A stretch of 64,000 nucleotides of DNA from Macrobrachium rosenbergii. Lineage: Eukaryota; Arthropoda; Malacostraca; Decapoda; Palaemonidae. Both the position numbers and the translations under genes were made by a program. Positions 12,339 through 26,058 of the stretch are shown one piece after another. Location of the stretch: assembly GCF_040412425.1 (NCBI RefSeq), contig NC_089744.1, forward strand, positions 34,015,243 to 34,079,242, read 5' to 3'. The number at the start of each line of letters is the position of its first letter. The stretch's first letter is position 1. The notes beneath the pieces were generated by a model, which had not been told where the DNA came from, did no database searches, and worked only from the letters and a program-made list of their open reading frames with translations.

Positions 12339-12626
12339 CCTTGGAATGGAATACAAAATTTAGGCTAAAGGCCAAGCGCTGGGAGGTCATTCAGCACTGA
12401 AAGGGAAATTGAGAGTAAGGGAGAGTACAGGTGAACCAGGAGGAAAACCTTGCAGTTGCATTGTGAAACAAATGTTAGGAGAGTGTGAAAAATAAGATGG
12501 AAGAAAGACAATATGAACAAAGGTATAGTAAAAGGAATGAAAGGGGTTCAGCTAGGGGCAAAGAACCTTAAGTAATGCCCACTGTGTGAGGTGCAATGAC
12601 GGGACTATTCCCCGCCCCCCCCCCCA
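12339..12626 (+). mobile_element. SINE-like dispersed repeat, copy 1
   Basis: About 280 bp starting ttggaatggaatac, then aaggccaagcgctggg, gaggtcattcagc, ggaggaaaacct, aagatggaagaaag and ggtatagtaaaaggaatg. It ends near gaggtgcaatgacgg and a poly-C run at 12607-12626. Copies occur at 38325-38640 and 52915-53180, all in the same orientation. There is no open reading frame or obvious terminal repeat. The family resembles a very common short repeat I recall from decapod genomes. RNA polymerase III boxes are not clear, so SINE-like is descriptive only. Confidence 0.7.
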
Positions 12627-14612
12627 AGATAAAAACAAATGACTTAAAGTATGTGGCAATGAAAACATCATACGAAACCTTGACGACATAACCTACTGGT
12701 ACCCTAACGTTTGCTTTCCAGCTCAGCAAAAAAAAAAAAAAAAAAAAAAAATATTAATCAAAGTTAACGCCAAATATTGAATGCTGTCACGTAATCATAA
12801 TCGTCAACCAAGTGTTACCTACACATACTGAATCATTACGCGAGAGCATGGTAACGTACAAGCTAATCAATAAAGCAATATATTTACCGGACTTCATCCT
12901 TAGACAGCATCACTCACTGTACAGGCTAGATCTTTGTCAGGGCTGGCAGTAACTTCATTTCACATTTAGTAATGTAAATAGTCTACTATACTATCTGATC
13001 TTCTGGTCAACAATCTCGTATTTATTAGACCTGATAATTATCAGTTAGAGGTACCAGAACACTACCTAATGCAATATAAGACGAGATAGATTTAGCCTCA
13101 CTAAGGGGCAGTTTAAACTCCCCTTTGCTGCTGGTCTCTTGAAAAAAAAAAACAGTATGTTGTATGTACACTTTGCTGTTTACCAAGTCCAATGCAAAAC
13201 CAAAATGAACTTGAAGTAATCTAGGCATACAATCATTATCAAGCCTATCTTGTGTGCTACTAGCTTAATCTAATCAGGCATCCCAAACACTTAATTTTCC
13301 TCTAAGCACAATGGGTGTCAGAAAACAAGTTTCCAGACTGAGGGAACTTATACTTTCTCACAATTCTTCCTTTTTGTCAATCCAGCTCTTTTTCTGTAGC
13401 TGTTGGTTGGTTAGCCACCCTTTTGACCACCCTAGCCCTCGCATTCTTTTAACACATTTCGGATCATCTTTTCACCTCCATGCCTTCAAATTCACACTAA
13501 TTTAGATTAACACTGTTACTTCTCACTGGATCTCTAAACTCTCTTCCCAGTCTAAAGCTCATATGTTTTTTTTTCTGCCATGAAGCCTCCCTGTGACTGT
13601 CTCTTTTACAATCTCAGCAATTCCAAGAACTTAGACTTCATATAGACACTCTATCTCTGTTTCATTTACACAGTGGAACCACCCACTAATCCAGCATCAT
13701 CAAGACAACTTGTACATCAAAGCAAGCTACTCAATTATACCGTAGAACAGCATTTCACTACAACTTAACTTCTTCACAAACATTTCGCTTATTCTTCTTT
13801 TCTTAATTTCCCTGTTCTTTCTCCTCTGTTCCACTACATATTCTTTTTTACATGCAAAGGTTATCAAAGTCTCATTCATTAACCTCACATTTCATTAGCT
13901 TCGTATCCACATCTGTCAATTTTCTTCTCAAGTGTATGTAAACCACGAACACGCACTGTTATTCCGTTACTAATTGTCATTAAAAGCAATGTGACGTTTT
14001 AGTTGATATCGTAATCTTCTTCCTGTGGTTATTATTAACTACTATTGCTATACCTAATTTATGATACAGACTATAAACCTTGGTATAGTAACCACCTTCC
14101 TAAGGCAGCCTTTTTTAGAAGGCTGTCAAATATCCAATTACAAACAAGCAAGGACAAGATGCAAGTCTCGTAACTAACGATTGCATAACAAATAAGGGTC
14201 GCAATCAATACTGTCTGCACGAATGACAATTTTTTGAATGAGATTAAAAATCCAAGAAACGAGGCCATATCTGACGGGTTCGTTCGATACCGACGCAAGG
14301 AGGAAGGACATGCTGCAATTCAAAGGTTTTCCTTTTTTTTTTTTAGTTTTGTTTACTTCGAAATTTCAAACTTTTTAAATTCTGATCGTAATATGCTGCA
14401 GGCCTATTATTTTGGTATGATTTTCCTTTAAATCATTATTGCAATTTGGACTTGAAAATATAATTTTTCTAAGTTAAATTTTAACGCGTGCTTTGAACAT
14501 TTCTGATATTCCTTTGGGAGGCAGTGGATCTCATCCCTAAATCCTACAATTCAGGAGACCACACTGGGAAAGCGAATTTTTGGGTGGGGGAAAATAAATC
14601 GAGGACGTTCTC
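12627..14612. other. Unexplained sequence
   Basis: A 22-base A run lies at about 12729-12751. From 13300 to 13900 the plus strand is pyrimidine-rich, with no convincing coding frame on either strand. Nothing else is identifiable. Confidence 0.5.
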
Positions 14613-14651
14613 CCATTAACTTGTCTTAATCTGATTAAGACATGTTAATGG
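14613..14651. repeat. Small hairpin, 18-bp arms
   Basis: ccattaacttgtcttaat at 14613-14630 pairs with 14634-14651 with one mismatch around a 3-base loop. The word ttctcccattaac resembles the ttttccattaaaac start of the minisatellite unit 100 bp downstream. Confidence 0.75.
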
Positions 14652-14754
14652 AATGTTTTCAAACTAATATCATGCATTAGGGAAAGGACATGTTAGTTAG
14701 GCATAATTGGTTAGGTCATTTGTTAACGAAATGGTCAGAAATCCTCAAAGCGCA

Positions 14755-15457
14755 CATTAAAACATAGAACAATATTTTCCATTAAAACATAGGAGAATAA
14801 TATTTTCCATTACAACGAAGGAGAATAATACTTTCCATTAAAACATAGGAGAATAATATCTTCCATTAAAACAGGAGAATAATATTTTCCATTAAAACAT
14901 AGGAGAATAATATTTTCCATTAAAACGTAGGAGAATAATACTTTCCATTAAAACATAGGAGAATAATATCTTCCATTAAAACGTAGGAGAATAATACTTT
15001 CCATTAAAACATAGGAGAATAATATTTTCCATTAAAACGTAGGAGAATAATATCTTCCATTAAAACAGGAGAATAATATTTTCCATTAAAACAGGCGAAT
15101 AATATTTTCCATTAAAACACAGGAGAATATTTTTCATTAAAACATAGGCGAACACTAGTTTCCATTAAAACATAGGAGAATATTTTCCATTAAAACATAA
15201 GCGAATATTTTCCACTAAAACACAGGAGAATAGTATTTTCCATTAAAACATAGAATAATATTTTCCATTAAAACACAGGAGAATAATATTTTCCATTAAA
15301 ACACAGGAGAATAATATTTTCCATTAAAACACAAGATAATAATATTTTCCATTAAAACACAAGAGAATAATATTTCCCATTAAAACACAAGGGAATAATA
15401 TTTTCCATTAAAACACAAGAGAATAATATTTTCCATTAAAACATAGGAGAATATTTT
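14755..15457. repeat. Minisatellite, 26 copies of a 24-28-bp unit
   Basis: The unit is approximately cattaaaacataggagaat followed by aatatttt and a joining c. I count 26 copies across about 700 bp, with lengths of 24-28 bp. Variant types are not random. Copies with gtagg lie in the first half, acagg and acaag variants cluster in the second half, and short units that omit part of the aataat segment are scattered. This pattern suggests growth by block duplication. It ends abruptly at atttttaagtcc. Confidence 0.97.
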
Positions 15458-16366
15458 TAAGTCCAATGCAATAATGGCTCAAATTAAAATTTTACCATTA
15501 TTCTTCATTATTCTTTGTTAAATGCATAGGTTCTCAAGGATAATCTGACAAAGATTTTTTACACTAACAAACGTGTTAGCAAATTTACAGAACTTCCCAC
15601 CCAAGAAAATATGAGCCTTGGAAATTCCAAATACAAAAGTCTCAGTACAACAAAGAAAACCATTTCCTAATTTTCACAGCCTCCCTTCGGACCACAACTA
15701 AATTCCGCAAGCTAATTATCACCATTACAAAGCCAAGTTTGCCCATACAGTAAAACATTACGGCGATAAAAAAAGAGGGTGGAGACGGGAAGTCCCGATC
15801 CTGGGAACCAAAACTATTTCACTCTGAATATACTTATATAAGGTAGAGATACTCACCCAGGGCTGGACGACGCGACGTTGCGTGTTGTTCAAGAGCTTGA
15901 AACAAGAACTCGAAACAAGGCAACTCTTTTTCCGCACAAACCTTCTGGGGACTCGCGAGTGGTTCAATCAAAGTTGCACATATAAGGTAGTTATATTTAT
16001 AGACATAATGCAGGATATGTACGCTTACAGTACCAATCACAATGGTCACTAACTTGGCTATCAAGTTTTCTTATTACAAAATGCTCACTATATGTGGGGA
16101 AGGAGAGAGGAAAAAAAAAGCTAAGAGAATAGAGTAAATAGACGGAAACATCACAAATGAAAATACAAACACAATTAACTTATTTTTTCGGGTATACGCT
16201 TTTCCTTAGAAGGTGTAACCCAATATGTTCTCAGCAACTATTCTATTATAAGAGGAGCTTCCTAGACCATGTCATCCATACTGGGTAGGACCACGTTAGA
16301 CTACCTACTGCAAATCCCTTGATGGTCTGCGTAAGTTAACAGAGGCACAACGGGTTTTAAAGTATA
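15458..16366. other. Unexplained sequence with one possible minus-strand exon
   Basis: On the minus strand about 15965-15858 is GC-richer than its surroundings and open. It reads EKELPCFEFLFQALEQHATS and then RRPALG, followed by a good splice donor (ctggg then gtgagt). A plausible acceptor (ccccag) precedes it. I recognise no protein family. It could be a chance frame or a fragment of an untranslated exon. Confidence 0.2.
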
Positions 16367-16404
16367 CACACACACACATATATATTCATATATATATATA
16401 TATT

Positions 16405-16439
<35 letters not shown>

Positions 16440-16510
16440 CATATATATATATGAATATTCATATATATATATATATATACATATGTATAATTATATATAT
16501 ATGTATATAT

Positions 16511-16598
<88 letters not shown>
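16367..16598. repeat. Compound (CA)n(TA)n array
   Basis: Short CA run at 16367-16377, degenerate TA-rich sequence, then a pure AT block at about 16518-16598. Confidence 0.96.
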
Positions 16599-18414
<1,816 letters not shown>

Positions 18415-18458
18415 CATAGCTAACCATATAAAGGTCCGAGTCCTGTTTAAGGATCTTG

Positions 18459-19749
18459 CTCTTAAATTAGCTAAGTATCTAGTACCCATCCCCGAACCTT
18501 TAACCAACAACGCCTACACTCTTAGGAACTCCCTGGATTTTAAGAACGAGATCCTTAAACAGGACTTGGACGTTTTTATGGTTAGCTATGATGTCAAGTC
18601 ATTATTTATTAATGTCCCTGTTGAGGAAACTATTAATATTATTCTAAGCAAATTACTGCCTTACGAAGAGACTCTGTGTTTCATAATTTTAATAAATATA
18701 ATTTTAAACAGCTTATTAACTTGGCCGTGCAGGACACGGTCTTTGTTTTTAATGGTGCTTCCTTCAAACAGGTGGAAGGGATGGCGTTGGGTAGTCCACT
18801 CGGCTTCACGTTCGCTAACATCTTTGTGAACTCCCTGGAGGAGTCATTTTTAGATTTCTGCCCCCCCTCCCCCACCAATTTTTGCCCCAATTTTATCGTC
18901 GTTATGTGGATGACACATTCGTTCTTTTTAGACATGAATTTCAGTCTCATCTGTTTTCAGATTTTATTAATGCCCAGCGCTCCAATATTAAGTTTACTAT
19001 GGAGAAGGAAATATGCAAATCCCTCCCTTTCCTGGAGCTACGTATTTCAAGGGACTCGGAGGGTTTCCATACCAGTATAATACAGAAAGAGCTGGGCACT
19101 AATTTTTACAGTGCTTGTCATTTTAAGTTTAAATTAAATGCTATTTTTACACTCCTCCACAGGGCCATTACTCTGACTTCGTCTTGGCAAGGCTTCCACA
19201 GCGAAATTGAGTTCCTGACAGGTTTTTTTTTTTTAGAAATAAATTTTTCCTCTAGAATATTTTCACAGAATTTTGAGAAAGTTGTTGGATATGAATTTTA
19301 GTGAGCCACGTGTCATTTATGATGTTCCCAAACTAGAAATCTACACTAAATTTCCATTCCTTTTCAACGACGATTTCCGCAAAATAGTTATAAAGATCAT
19401 TAGCAAAGAATTTCCGCTTGTAAACAAACTTATTCCCAAAAACCCTTTAACGCTTGGGTCTCTTCAGATCTAAGGATAGACTAGACTGTGCCCGTCTCTA
19501 ACATCTAACATTATTTATAATTATACTTGTCCCAAGTGCGAGCTGGGAACCTTCGCTGGACGTATGAGACGGCTACTGAAAGTCCGTGTCTGTAGTCATC
19601 AGGGCGTCAGTTATAGGATGGGATGTGGATTGTCCAGGCCTGAATTATCATATATAAGAAATCACTCTGCAATCTGCAAAACGCAGATTGATATGAGAAA
19701 CTTTGAAATAATAGCCTCAGCACAACACGAGGACGAGCTTATGACTTGA
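18459..19749 (+). pseudogene. Penelope-like reverse transcriptase / GIY-YIG endonuclease, frameshifted
   Basis: The product would be an RNA-templated DNA polymerase fused to a GIY-YIG nuclease that mobilises Penelope-like elements. Visible motifs in order are SYDVKSLFINVPVEETI (motif A, near 18580-18630) and GMALGSPLGFTFANIF (motif B, near 18780). YRRYVDDTFVLF carries the catalytic YVDD (near 18895), and NIKFTMEKEICKSLPFLEL follows. The GIY-YIG-type segment NIIYNYTCPKC...GTFAGRMRR and SHQGVSYRMG runs to the stop at 19749. The reading frame changes near 18675, in the C-run near 18865 and in the T-run near 19220, so it is not translatable as one protein. The N-terminal part is absent. Homopolymer frameshifts could partly be sequencing error. 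Confidence 0.85.
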
Positions 19750-20120
19750 GTCAATTTTCATTAAAGCACTCGTTCCCTCATTAAATGCCGAGACGTCTTC
19801 CACACCTTTTTTTATTTTGTAATTTCTCTGCTCTTTTATTTACTTTCGACCAGTTTTACCTTACCTTTTCATGTTCAGTCACTTTTTAACCATGTACTGG
19901 GTAGGTTTGTTTTAAGACATTGTAAGAAATGTATTTTTATATTGTTTTTATTTTTTTTTTTTATTTTTATCTTTATAATTTTATGTAGTGACGTCCTTGT
20001 TTATTAAACAAAATTCTGTCACCGCAGCCTTGAAAATGTTATGGATTATTGCAAAACGCCGTCGGCCACAATAAAAGCTGTTGATTGTTCGTGTGCCTCT
20101 CCATCTGCCCTTGGTCTCCG
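19659..20120 (+). repeat. Penelope-like 3' end (direct copy)
   Basis: Includes the last 30 codons of the GIY-YIG frame, a T-rich 3' untranslated region and the terminal words ccatctgcccttggtctcc. It pairs with 17955-18414. About 30 bp later an (AT)n array begins. Confidence 0.9.
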
Positions 20121-20148
20121 TATATCAGGCTTCTGCCTTCATCATCGT

Positions 20149-20646
<498 letters not shown>

Positions 20647-20660
20647 ACATATATATACAA

Positions 20661-20845
20661 ACTCACTCTCTTTCTCTTTTCCTTCCTAACACCCCCTCTA
20701 CTCTCTCTCTCTCTCCTCCTCCCTCTCTCTCTCTTTCCCTCTTTCTCCTCCCTAACACCCACACTCTCACTCTCTCTCTCCCTCACTTTTTCCCTTTTCT
20801 CCCCCCTAACAACCCCTCTACTCTCTCTCACTCTCTCCCTTTCCT
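20661..20845. repeat. Pyrimidine-rich tandem repeat, about 3 units
   Basis: Three imperfect units of roughly 60-70 bp. Each has a ttctc/ttttc run, then cctaacaccc or cctaacaacccc, then a (CT)n run. The plus strand is almost free of G over 180 bp. Confidence 0.8.
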
Positions 20846-21589
20846 GTTAGGATAGATGCTTCAGTTACATTGCCCAGCGTTTTTTACATTTTATATTTCA
20901 CCCTTTTTCACCCCGTATTCCTACTGGGGATGAACTTGTACTTAAAGGGCATCAAGATTGTTACTATTCAACTCAACGACCTCCAAAACTATGGATAAGA
21001 CAATAATATCTGTTGTTTTCAGTTATTTTTACATGTCACCCCCTTCCCACACCCACCTCCCCCCTTTTGGTGCCAGTGATGTCTTACCCCCACAGTATTC
21101 TTCTCCAGATTGTAAGTCATATTTATACTGAAATGTGTTATGAAAAATTCGTAGAGTATTTAGTTACTAAGTCTACGGGCAGCACCCGGCCCGTTTCAGG
21201 GAAGCCCTTCCCACGCCCACCACCTTTGGTGCTAGTCATGTCTTACTCCCACAGTATTCTTTTCCAGATAGTAAGTCATATGTATACTAAGTTTGGTTGA
21301 AATTGTTCAATGCATTTCAGAGTTATGCTGGAACATACACACACGCATACGTATAATACATCAATTTTTTATATATACATATATACACATCATACATATA
21401 TGTAAACGATATATATGTTGTGAATTTTTTGTCACTTCAGAATGACTTACAGTACACTATATAGGGGAATTATAACTGGTAAGTGTATCTGACCACTTCA
21501 ACAGTCAACTTTGTCCACTTTTGATCCCGAAATGTTCGAAGTTGACTACTCATCGTTATAACTCAAGCAAAGGATCACAATCGAATCCT
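20846..21589. other. Dispersed-repeat tail with two related modules
   Basis: Modules at 21036-21130 and 21201-21290 share cccttcccac, ggtgc(c/t)agt(g/c)atgtctta, cacagtattctt and tccagat(t/a)gtaagtcat. Downstream, taagtttggttgaaattgtt and gcatttcagagttatgctgg resemble the widespread arthropod non-LTR 3'-end motif (AAGTTTGGTTGAAAT... GAGTTAT). Two tandem or nested 3' fragments of one retroelement are likely. No coding motif is visible. Confidence 0.45.
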
Positions 21590-22054
<465 letters not shown>

Positions 22055-22337
22055 TTCTCTATACACAGCTTTTAGGAAGATTCAACATGAAACTTTTGAA
22101 TAGAAATTATTATGGTTATGTGAATAAAGTCGAAAAATATTAAAAGGCTTACAACATCGACAAATGTTTGATAAATTACCAACAATTATCAACATCATTT
22201 CTCTTAGTGTTAAGTTAGATTTAAAATGCACAATAACAGTTTCGTGAGACAAAGCGTTAAACTTAGCATAACAAAATGCAACTGCTTAATGCAGAAACGT
22301 TAAATAATTCTTTGGTGTTTATATTCAGCGCATTTAA

Positions 22338-22339
22338 TA

Positions 22340-22387
<48 letters not shown>
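22338..22387. repeat. (CA)n microsatellite
   Basis: CA run with one tacac interruption at its left edge. Confidence 0.97.
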
Positions 22388-22390
<3 letters not shown>

Positions 22391-22475
22391 CGCTAAGGAA
22401 ACGTGACTCGTATGTTTGCGCTGACGATAGCAACCATAATATTTTTTTCTTGTACTTCAGCAGACATTTGAGTAA

Positions 22476-22748
22476 ATGCTGGGAACTGGTAACGTGGTGA
22501 ATTTTTCTCCACTCCATCAGTTTGGAAGTTTCCGAGTTGATGACGATTTTGCTGGAACAAACTTATGCAGTCCGATTCATCTCAAGGCTATCCAAAACAA
22601 GCTCGATCTAGCATGGAAATGTGTTAAGGGGTTCAACCTCCTGACCTATGAACAACCGCCTCTTGAAAGAGGGAAATACAGAGGAAGGCAGATGATTCCA
22701 CAGTCTGACAACGAATGGCATAAAGATCAATCACACAGTTACACTTAG
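22476..22748 (+). other. Unrecognised 90-codon open frame
   Basis: The frame starts MLGTGNVVNFSPLHQFGSF and ends DKDQSHSYT-like. It sits in GC-richer DNA than its surroundings. A splice-acceptor-like stretch (T-rich, then tgtacttcag) lies 20 bp upstream. I recognise no domain. It could be a fragment of the transposon whose zinc finger may lie at 22786-22968, or chance. Confidence 0.15.
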
Positions 22749-22785
22749 TGGTACAGTAACTTCTACACAGTATCTCTGGGATTGT

Positions 22786-22968
22786 GTGGCCTGGTGTGAA
22801 CAAACAAGGATGAGAAAGGGAAGGCAGAATCAAGACGCACTTGAGAGCAATGCCCGATGTAATATCTGTAAAACAAGCATAAGGAAGCTATCTTACAATG
22901 GAGAAGTAAATCTGAGCTGGAAGAACAAGCCTCATGAGTTCCACAAAACAACGATACTTTCGAAGTAA
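22786..22968 (+). pseudogene. Possible hAT-type BED zinc-finger remnant
   Basis: The frame includes ARCNICKTSIRKLSYNGEV and then NLSWKNKPHEFHK. The CxxC pair, the NL and the KNKxHEFHK ending resemble the BED zinc finger at the N-terminus of hAT transposases (CxxC ... NLxxHLKNKHPEFHK), with the second half disarranged. BED fingers bind the element ends. hAT fragments occur elsewhere in the window. Only this domain is visible, so the call is tentative. Confidence 0.3.
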
Positions 22969-23510
22969 AACGCTTCTAATGCGCAAAGAGATGCCAAACG
23001 TTAGTTATTACACGTGCTTGTTGGCTGAATGGCCACCGAGGCCAACCCCTAAAGTTAGTTAATTCTGCAATTCTTTCAGAGAAAAAGGAGAGCATAAAGC
23101 TCAGGGCCAAACAGAAATAACTGTGACAAAAGACTCGCGCTGTCTAAGAAATAATACAAAGCGATTTAACACTTATAAACATGTTTGGAAATAATGATAA
23201 ACCCAATCCCATCAAGAAATCATAAACAGTATTATTGATTTTAGTTCGATCTATTCCAAGAAAAACCATCAAAACACCGATTCATGATCAACCTTGAATT
23301 GTTGACTCAGTTCTGACTGAGTTGCAAGAACTTTCCTGGAAGTGTACAGAAAAACAACCAGCGAAATTATTACAACCAGAGAACAATACTTCAAAAAATC
23401 ATGCAGTCTCACATTTTATGGACCAATATCCACCATTTTAGGCTTAGATCTCAGTGTTTCTACTATTCCTCCATTAACGGCTCGTGAAGGGAAGGGAAAC
23501 AACCAACTTC

Positions 23511-23512
<2 letters not shown>
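22969..23512. other. Unexplained sequence
   Basis: No gene recognised. A small hairpin (gactcag/ctgagt words near 23302-23322) is the only structure I noticed. Confidence 0.5.
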
Positions 23513-23546
<34 letters not shown>

Positions 23547-24227
23547 AAGATTAACCTTATTCATATGGAACAAGCCAAATGGGCCGTTGACTTGAAATTC
23601 AAGCTTCCAAAGAATATGATGTTCATTAGAAAGACGCAACAGAAGATAATTTGAAAAAACAGAATAAGTTATCAGAAAAGCAAATAAATTAACAAATTAA
23701 TAAATACACAAAAATGTAAGTAAATATTAAAATAAAATTTGAATTGTATTAGGGTAGTAGTGCATTGCATCCTCCCCTGAACTTCTGAAGTTCCAATTGC
23801 ACGACATCCTCTGAAAGACTGTTCCACAGTCCAACAGTGTGCGGAATAAAAGACCTCTGGAACCGAGAAGTTCGAGAGCTAGGCACATTGCACATTGGTG
23901 CGGCTGCTCAGCGAATCTGGTTGCTCACGGCAGGAAAATGGGATCAAGGATCAATTATAAATGTGAAAGATCTCTGTTAATATGCAACTTATGAAAAGTG
24001 GTCCAAGTTATAACTGCTAATATTAGGAAACAGAAACCCACCACCACGAACCACTCGGGCTAAAAGAGATGTATTTCTGGCAGAAGCAGACATCCAACAC
24101 GGTGAACAGTATTCTAGTAAAGGAAGGACAAATTACCTAAAACAGGTTGCACTGATTTTATCAGTTATAAATATATGAGGCCTTACGAACAATACCTAAC
24201 TTTCGTGCTGCATTTGCTGAAACTTTC
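23513..24227 (-). mobile_element. LINE 3' fragment with (AAT)n tail
   Basis: Minus-strand, 5'-truncated non-LTR retrotransposon. It comprises the C-terminal coding part (24227 down to 23749), about 200 bp of AT-rich 3' untranslated region, and a terminal block at 23621-23541 (catattctttggaagcttga, then tttcaagtca, then ggcttgttccatatgaata). An (AAT)n tail follows, seen on the plus strand as ATT repeats at 23513-23543. The terminal block is shared with the SINE at 24372-24590. Confidence 0.8.
23749..24227 (-). pseudogene. LINE ORF2 C-terminal region (after the reverse transcriptase)
   Basis: Minus-strand translation, with frame changes and stops, gives VSANAARKLGIVRKASYIYN, then LEYCSPCWMSASARN and TSLLARVVRGGGFLFPN. 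It continues CNVPSSRTSRFQRSF, IPHTVGLWNSLSEDVV and QLELQKFRGGCNALLP, then stop at 23749. The order LEYC-P-W, LLxRVV, then RTxxFxRSFIPxTVxLWNSL is characteristic of the end of non-LTR retrotransposon polyproteins (Jockey/I/CR1-like). The catalytic reverse-transcriptase motifs are not in the window because the copy is 5'-truncated. It is not functional. Confidence 0.75.
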
Positions 24228-24371
24228 ATTAGATGTTAAGTGAGCAAAGATTTACTTCACAAAGCTTTTAAGGCTAAACAGTCTTCAGCTGACGTCCTTC
24301 TTGGTACTTGTCATCGTGGGCCAAATATATAGTAGGTATGTTCATATGACTTTTTATATCTATAAATAAAT

Positions 24372-24590
24372 AAGCTGGTCGCTGGTATAGTGGTTAGTGT
24401 CTTAGTTGACCACTCAGTTGTTATGAGATCGCGCCTCCCCCAGGGCGATGATTCTGTATCACGATCAGTTACTGTCGCAGTGTGGGGTCTGTCGTGGGAG
24501 GTTGAAACCAACATATTCTTTGGAAGCTTGAATTTCAAGTCAGTGAACCCTCGGGCTTGTTCCGTATGAATAGGTTTCATCTACTGAATA
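24372..24590 (+). mobile_element. tRNA-derived SINE sharing the LINE tail
   Basis: The head resembles a tRNA (Glu/Asp-like). The A-box-like word is tggtatagtggttagtgtc near 24384-24402, and a decayed B box gagatcgcgcctccc lies near 24425. A body follows (ggcgatgattctgtatcac ... gtgggaggttgaaa). The last 80 bp (24509-24590: caacatattctttggaagct ... ctactgaata) match the 3' terminus of the LINE at 23513-24227. The tail is AATAAAATAAAAAT. By analogy with known LINE/SINE pairs, the shared tail is how the LINE machinery recognises the SINE RNA. Confidence 0.75.
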
Positions 24591-25149
24591 AAATAAAAAT
24601 AGACTACGATATTATGTTAAATGCTTTAGATCTCTCTTTCTGTAAATACTGAGATATTGTTCACTTCTGCGGAGGTTTAAGTTTTACACAAAATTCCTTA
24701 TTGGTAACTATCAGAACATCTAGAAGTTTCCTTTCATTAAAGGACACTTTCGCCCTGAGTGGCTGCACCTCAGTAACTAACAGATGCTCCTATGTAGAAT
24801 TGCAGCCTCCACATTCGTTGAGGTTCCACGATGACCAATTACTAGATACTAGAGGGATTTCATTCCATTTCGGAGGATACTTGTGAAAAGGCCACTCATA
24901 TAAAGCCCAGCTACATAGGCATCATTTGAACTGCCGCAACTCCTCTTTATGGTTGTTGATGGTGAATGACCTGATAAAATTAGAGTGGGCTCTTCAAACG
25001 CTATACTTCATTACCTTACTGTCTCTTTCTTACCTTGCTATTTATATGTTTGTACATTTAGCTATCCCTACCCTATATTGGCCTATGAGGCTATTGCTCA
25101 CATTTGCTAGTTTCTTGTTAAAGTTCTGATGTAATTAATACTGAAGTTG
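24591..25149. other. Unexplained sequence
   Basis: No gene recognised. I searched it for the left terminal repeat of the Tc1/mariner copy (cagggtgtttcgaaatta) and did not find it. Confidence 0.5.
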
Positions 25150-26058
25150 TATAACTGTCATCGCAAAAAGAGTGAGAATCTTGGAAGGCCTGAAGTCCTT
25201 TCTCAGGAGTCAAAAGACACCATAGCTGAGGCAGTGGGTAGGCCAAGAAAGTCTTTACGTAAATTGGCGCTTGAACTAGAAACAAAAAGGAAAAAGAAGA
25301 GAAGTTATAGTGCTGTATATCATGAGTTGAAAAAATCTGGTATCATGCCATTTCATGTTAACAGCAAGCCCAACATCACTCAACAACAGAGAGAAGGCCA
25401 TGCATGGTTTGTGGTTCATTTCTTAAAGATTGGGATGAAGCTGACTTTCTCCATGTTGCCGCATCAGATCAATTCTTCATTTACACAGGAAGCCAAATCA
25501 TAAAAATGACATCATTTGGGCTGCAAAGTTGGATGATATCAGCGATGACGTACGCTATCCGCAAGTTGTGAAATTTCATGAATGTTTGGGAATTTTTCTC
25601 TGTTTCACAGTCAAACGGTTAATGTGGATCGTCAAAGAAAAAGGACAGTCATGGAATGGCGAATACTTCAGAGAAACAGTGATTACTGGTGGAGTATTCC
25701 CTTTCCTCAAAGATCCTGAAAATGTGTTATCTGTTGAAGAAGTCACATTTTTGCATGATAAGGCACCATGTTTCAAGGCTCTTCAAACACAGCAGCTGCT
25801 TCGAAACAGTGGTATAAATTTCTTCTCGTCAAATGAATTTCCAGGTAGCTCCCCTGACCTTAATGTGTGTAAAAACATTGGTAGTATCTTAAAGGATCGT
25901 GTTGAAGTGTGCACAGTGAACTATGATGGTATACCAAGCCTCGACGACCTGCAAAGAGAGGTGACCGAAGTGCTCAGCTTTTTTGTGATTTGCTGAAATC
26001 ATACCCCTCAAGAATGGAGGCTGTGGTACAGTCAGATGGAGGCCACACAAAATATTAA
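25150..26058 (+). pseudogene. Dead DD(E/D)-type transposase (IS630/Tc1/mariner)
   Basis: The encoded enzyme would cut and paste the element. Visible parts in order are a helix-turn-helix region (GRPRKSLRKLALELE, YSAVYHELKKSGI) and DEADFLHVAASDQFFIY with the first aspartate. NHKNDIIWAAKLDDISDD, KRLMWIVKEKGQSWNGEYF and VTFLHDKAPCFKAL with the second aspartate follow. EFPGSSPDLNVCKNIGSILK comes next, and after a frame change LLKSYPSRMEAVV...GGHTKY stops at 26058. The reading frame changes near 25421 and 25500 and in the T-run near 25978. Where relatives have an acidic residue after SPDLN (N-A-A-E-N), this copy has lysine, so the third catalytic position appears lost. The N-terminal DNA-binding half is missing. 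Confidence 0.85.

Noticed and set aside
14755..15457. CRISPR-like array
   Set aside because: The units are contiguous 24-28-bp repeats without unique spacers, in a eukaryotic context. It is a minisatellite.
15858..15965. Minus-strand exon with a good donor site
   Set aside because: Reported only as a low-confidence note. One short open stretch and splice-like words are expected by chance in 64 kb, and no protein family is recognised.
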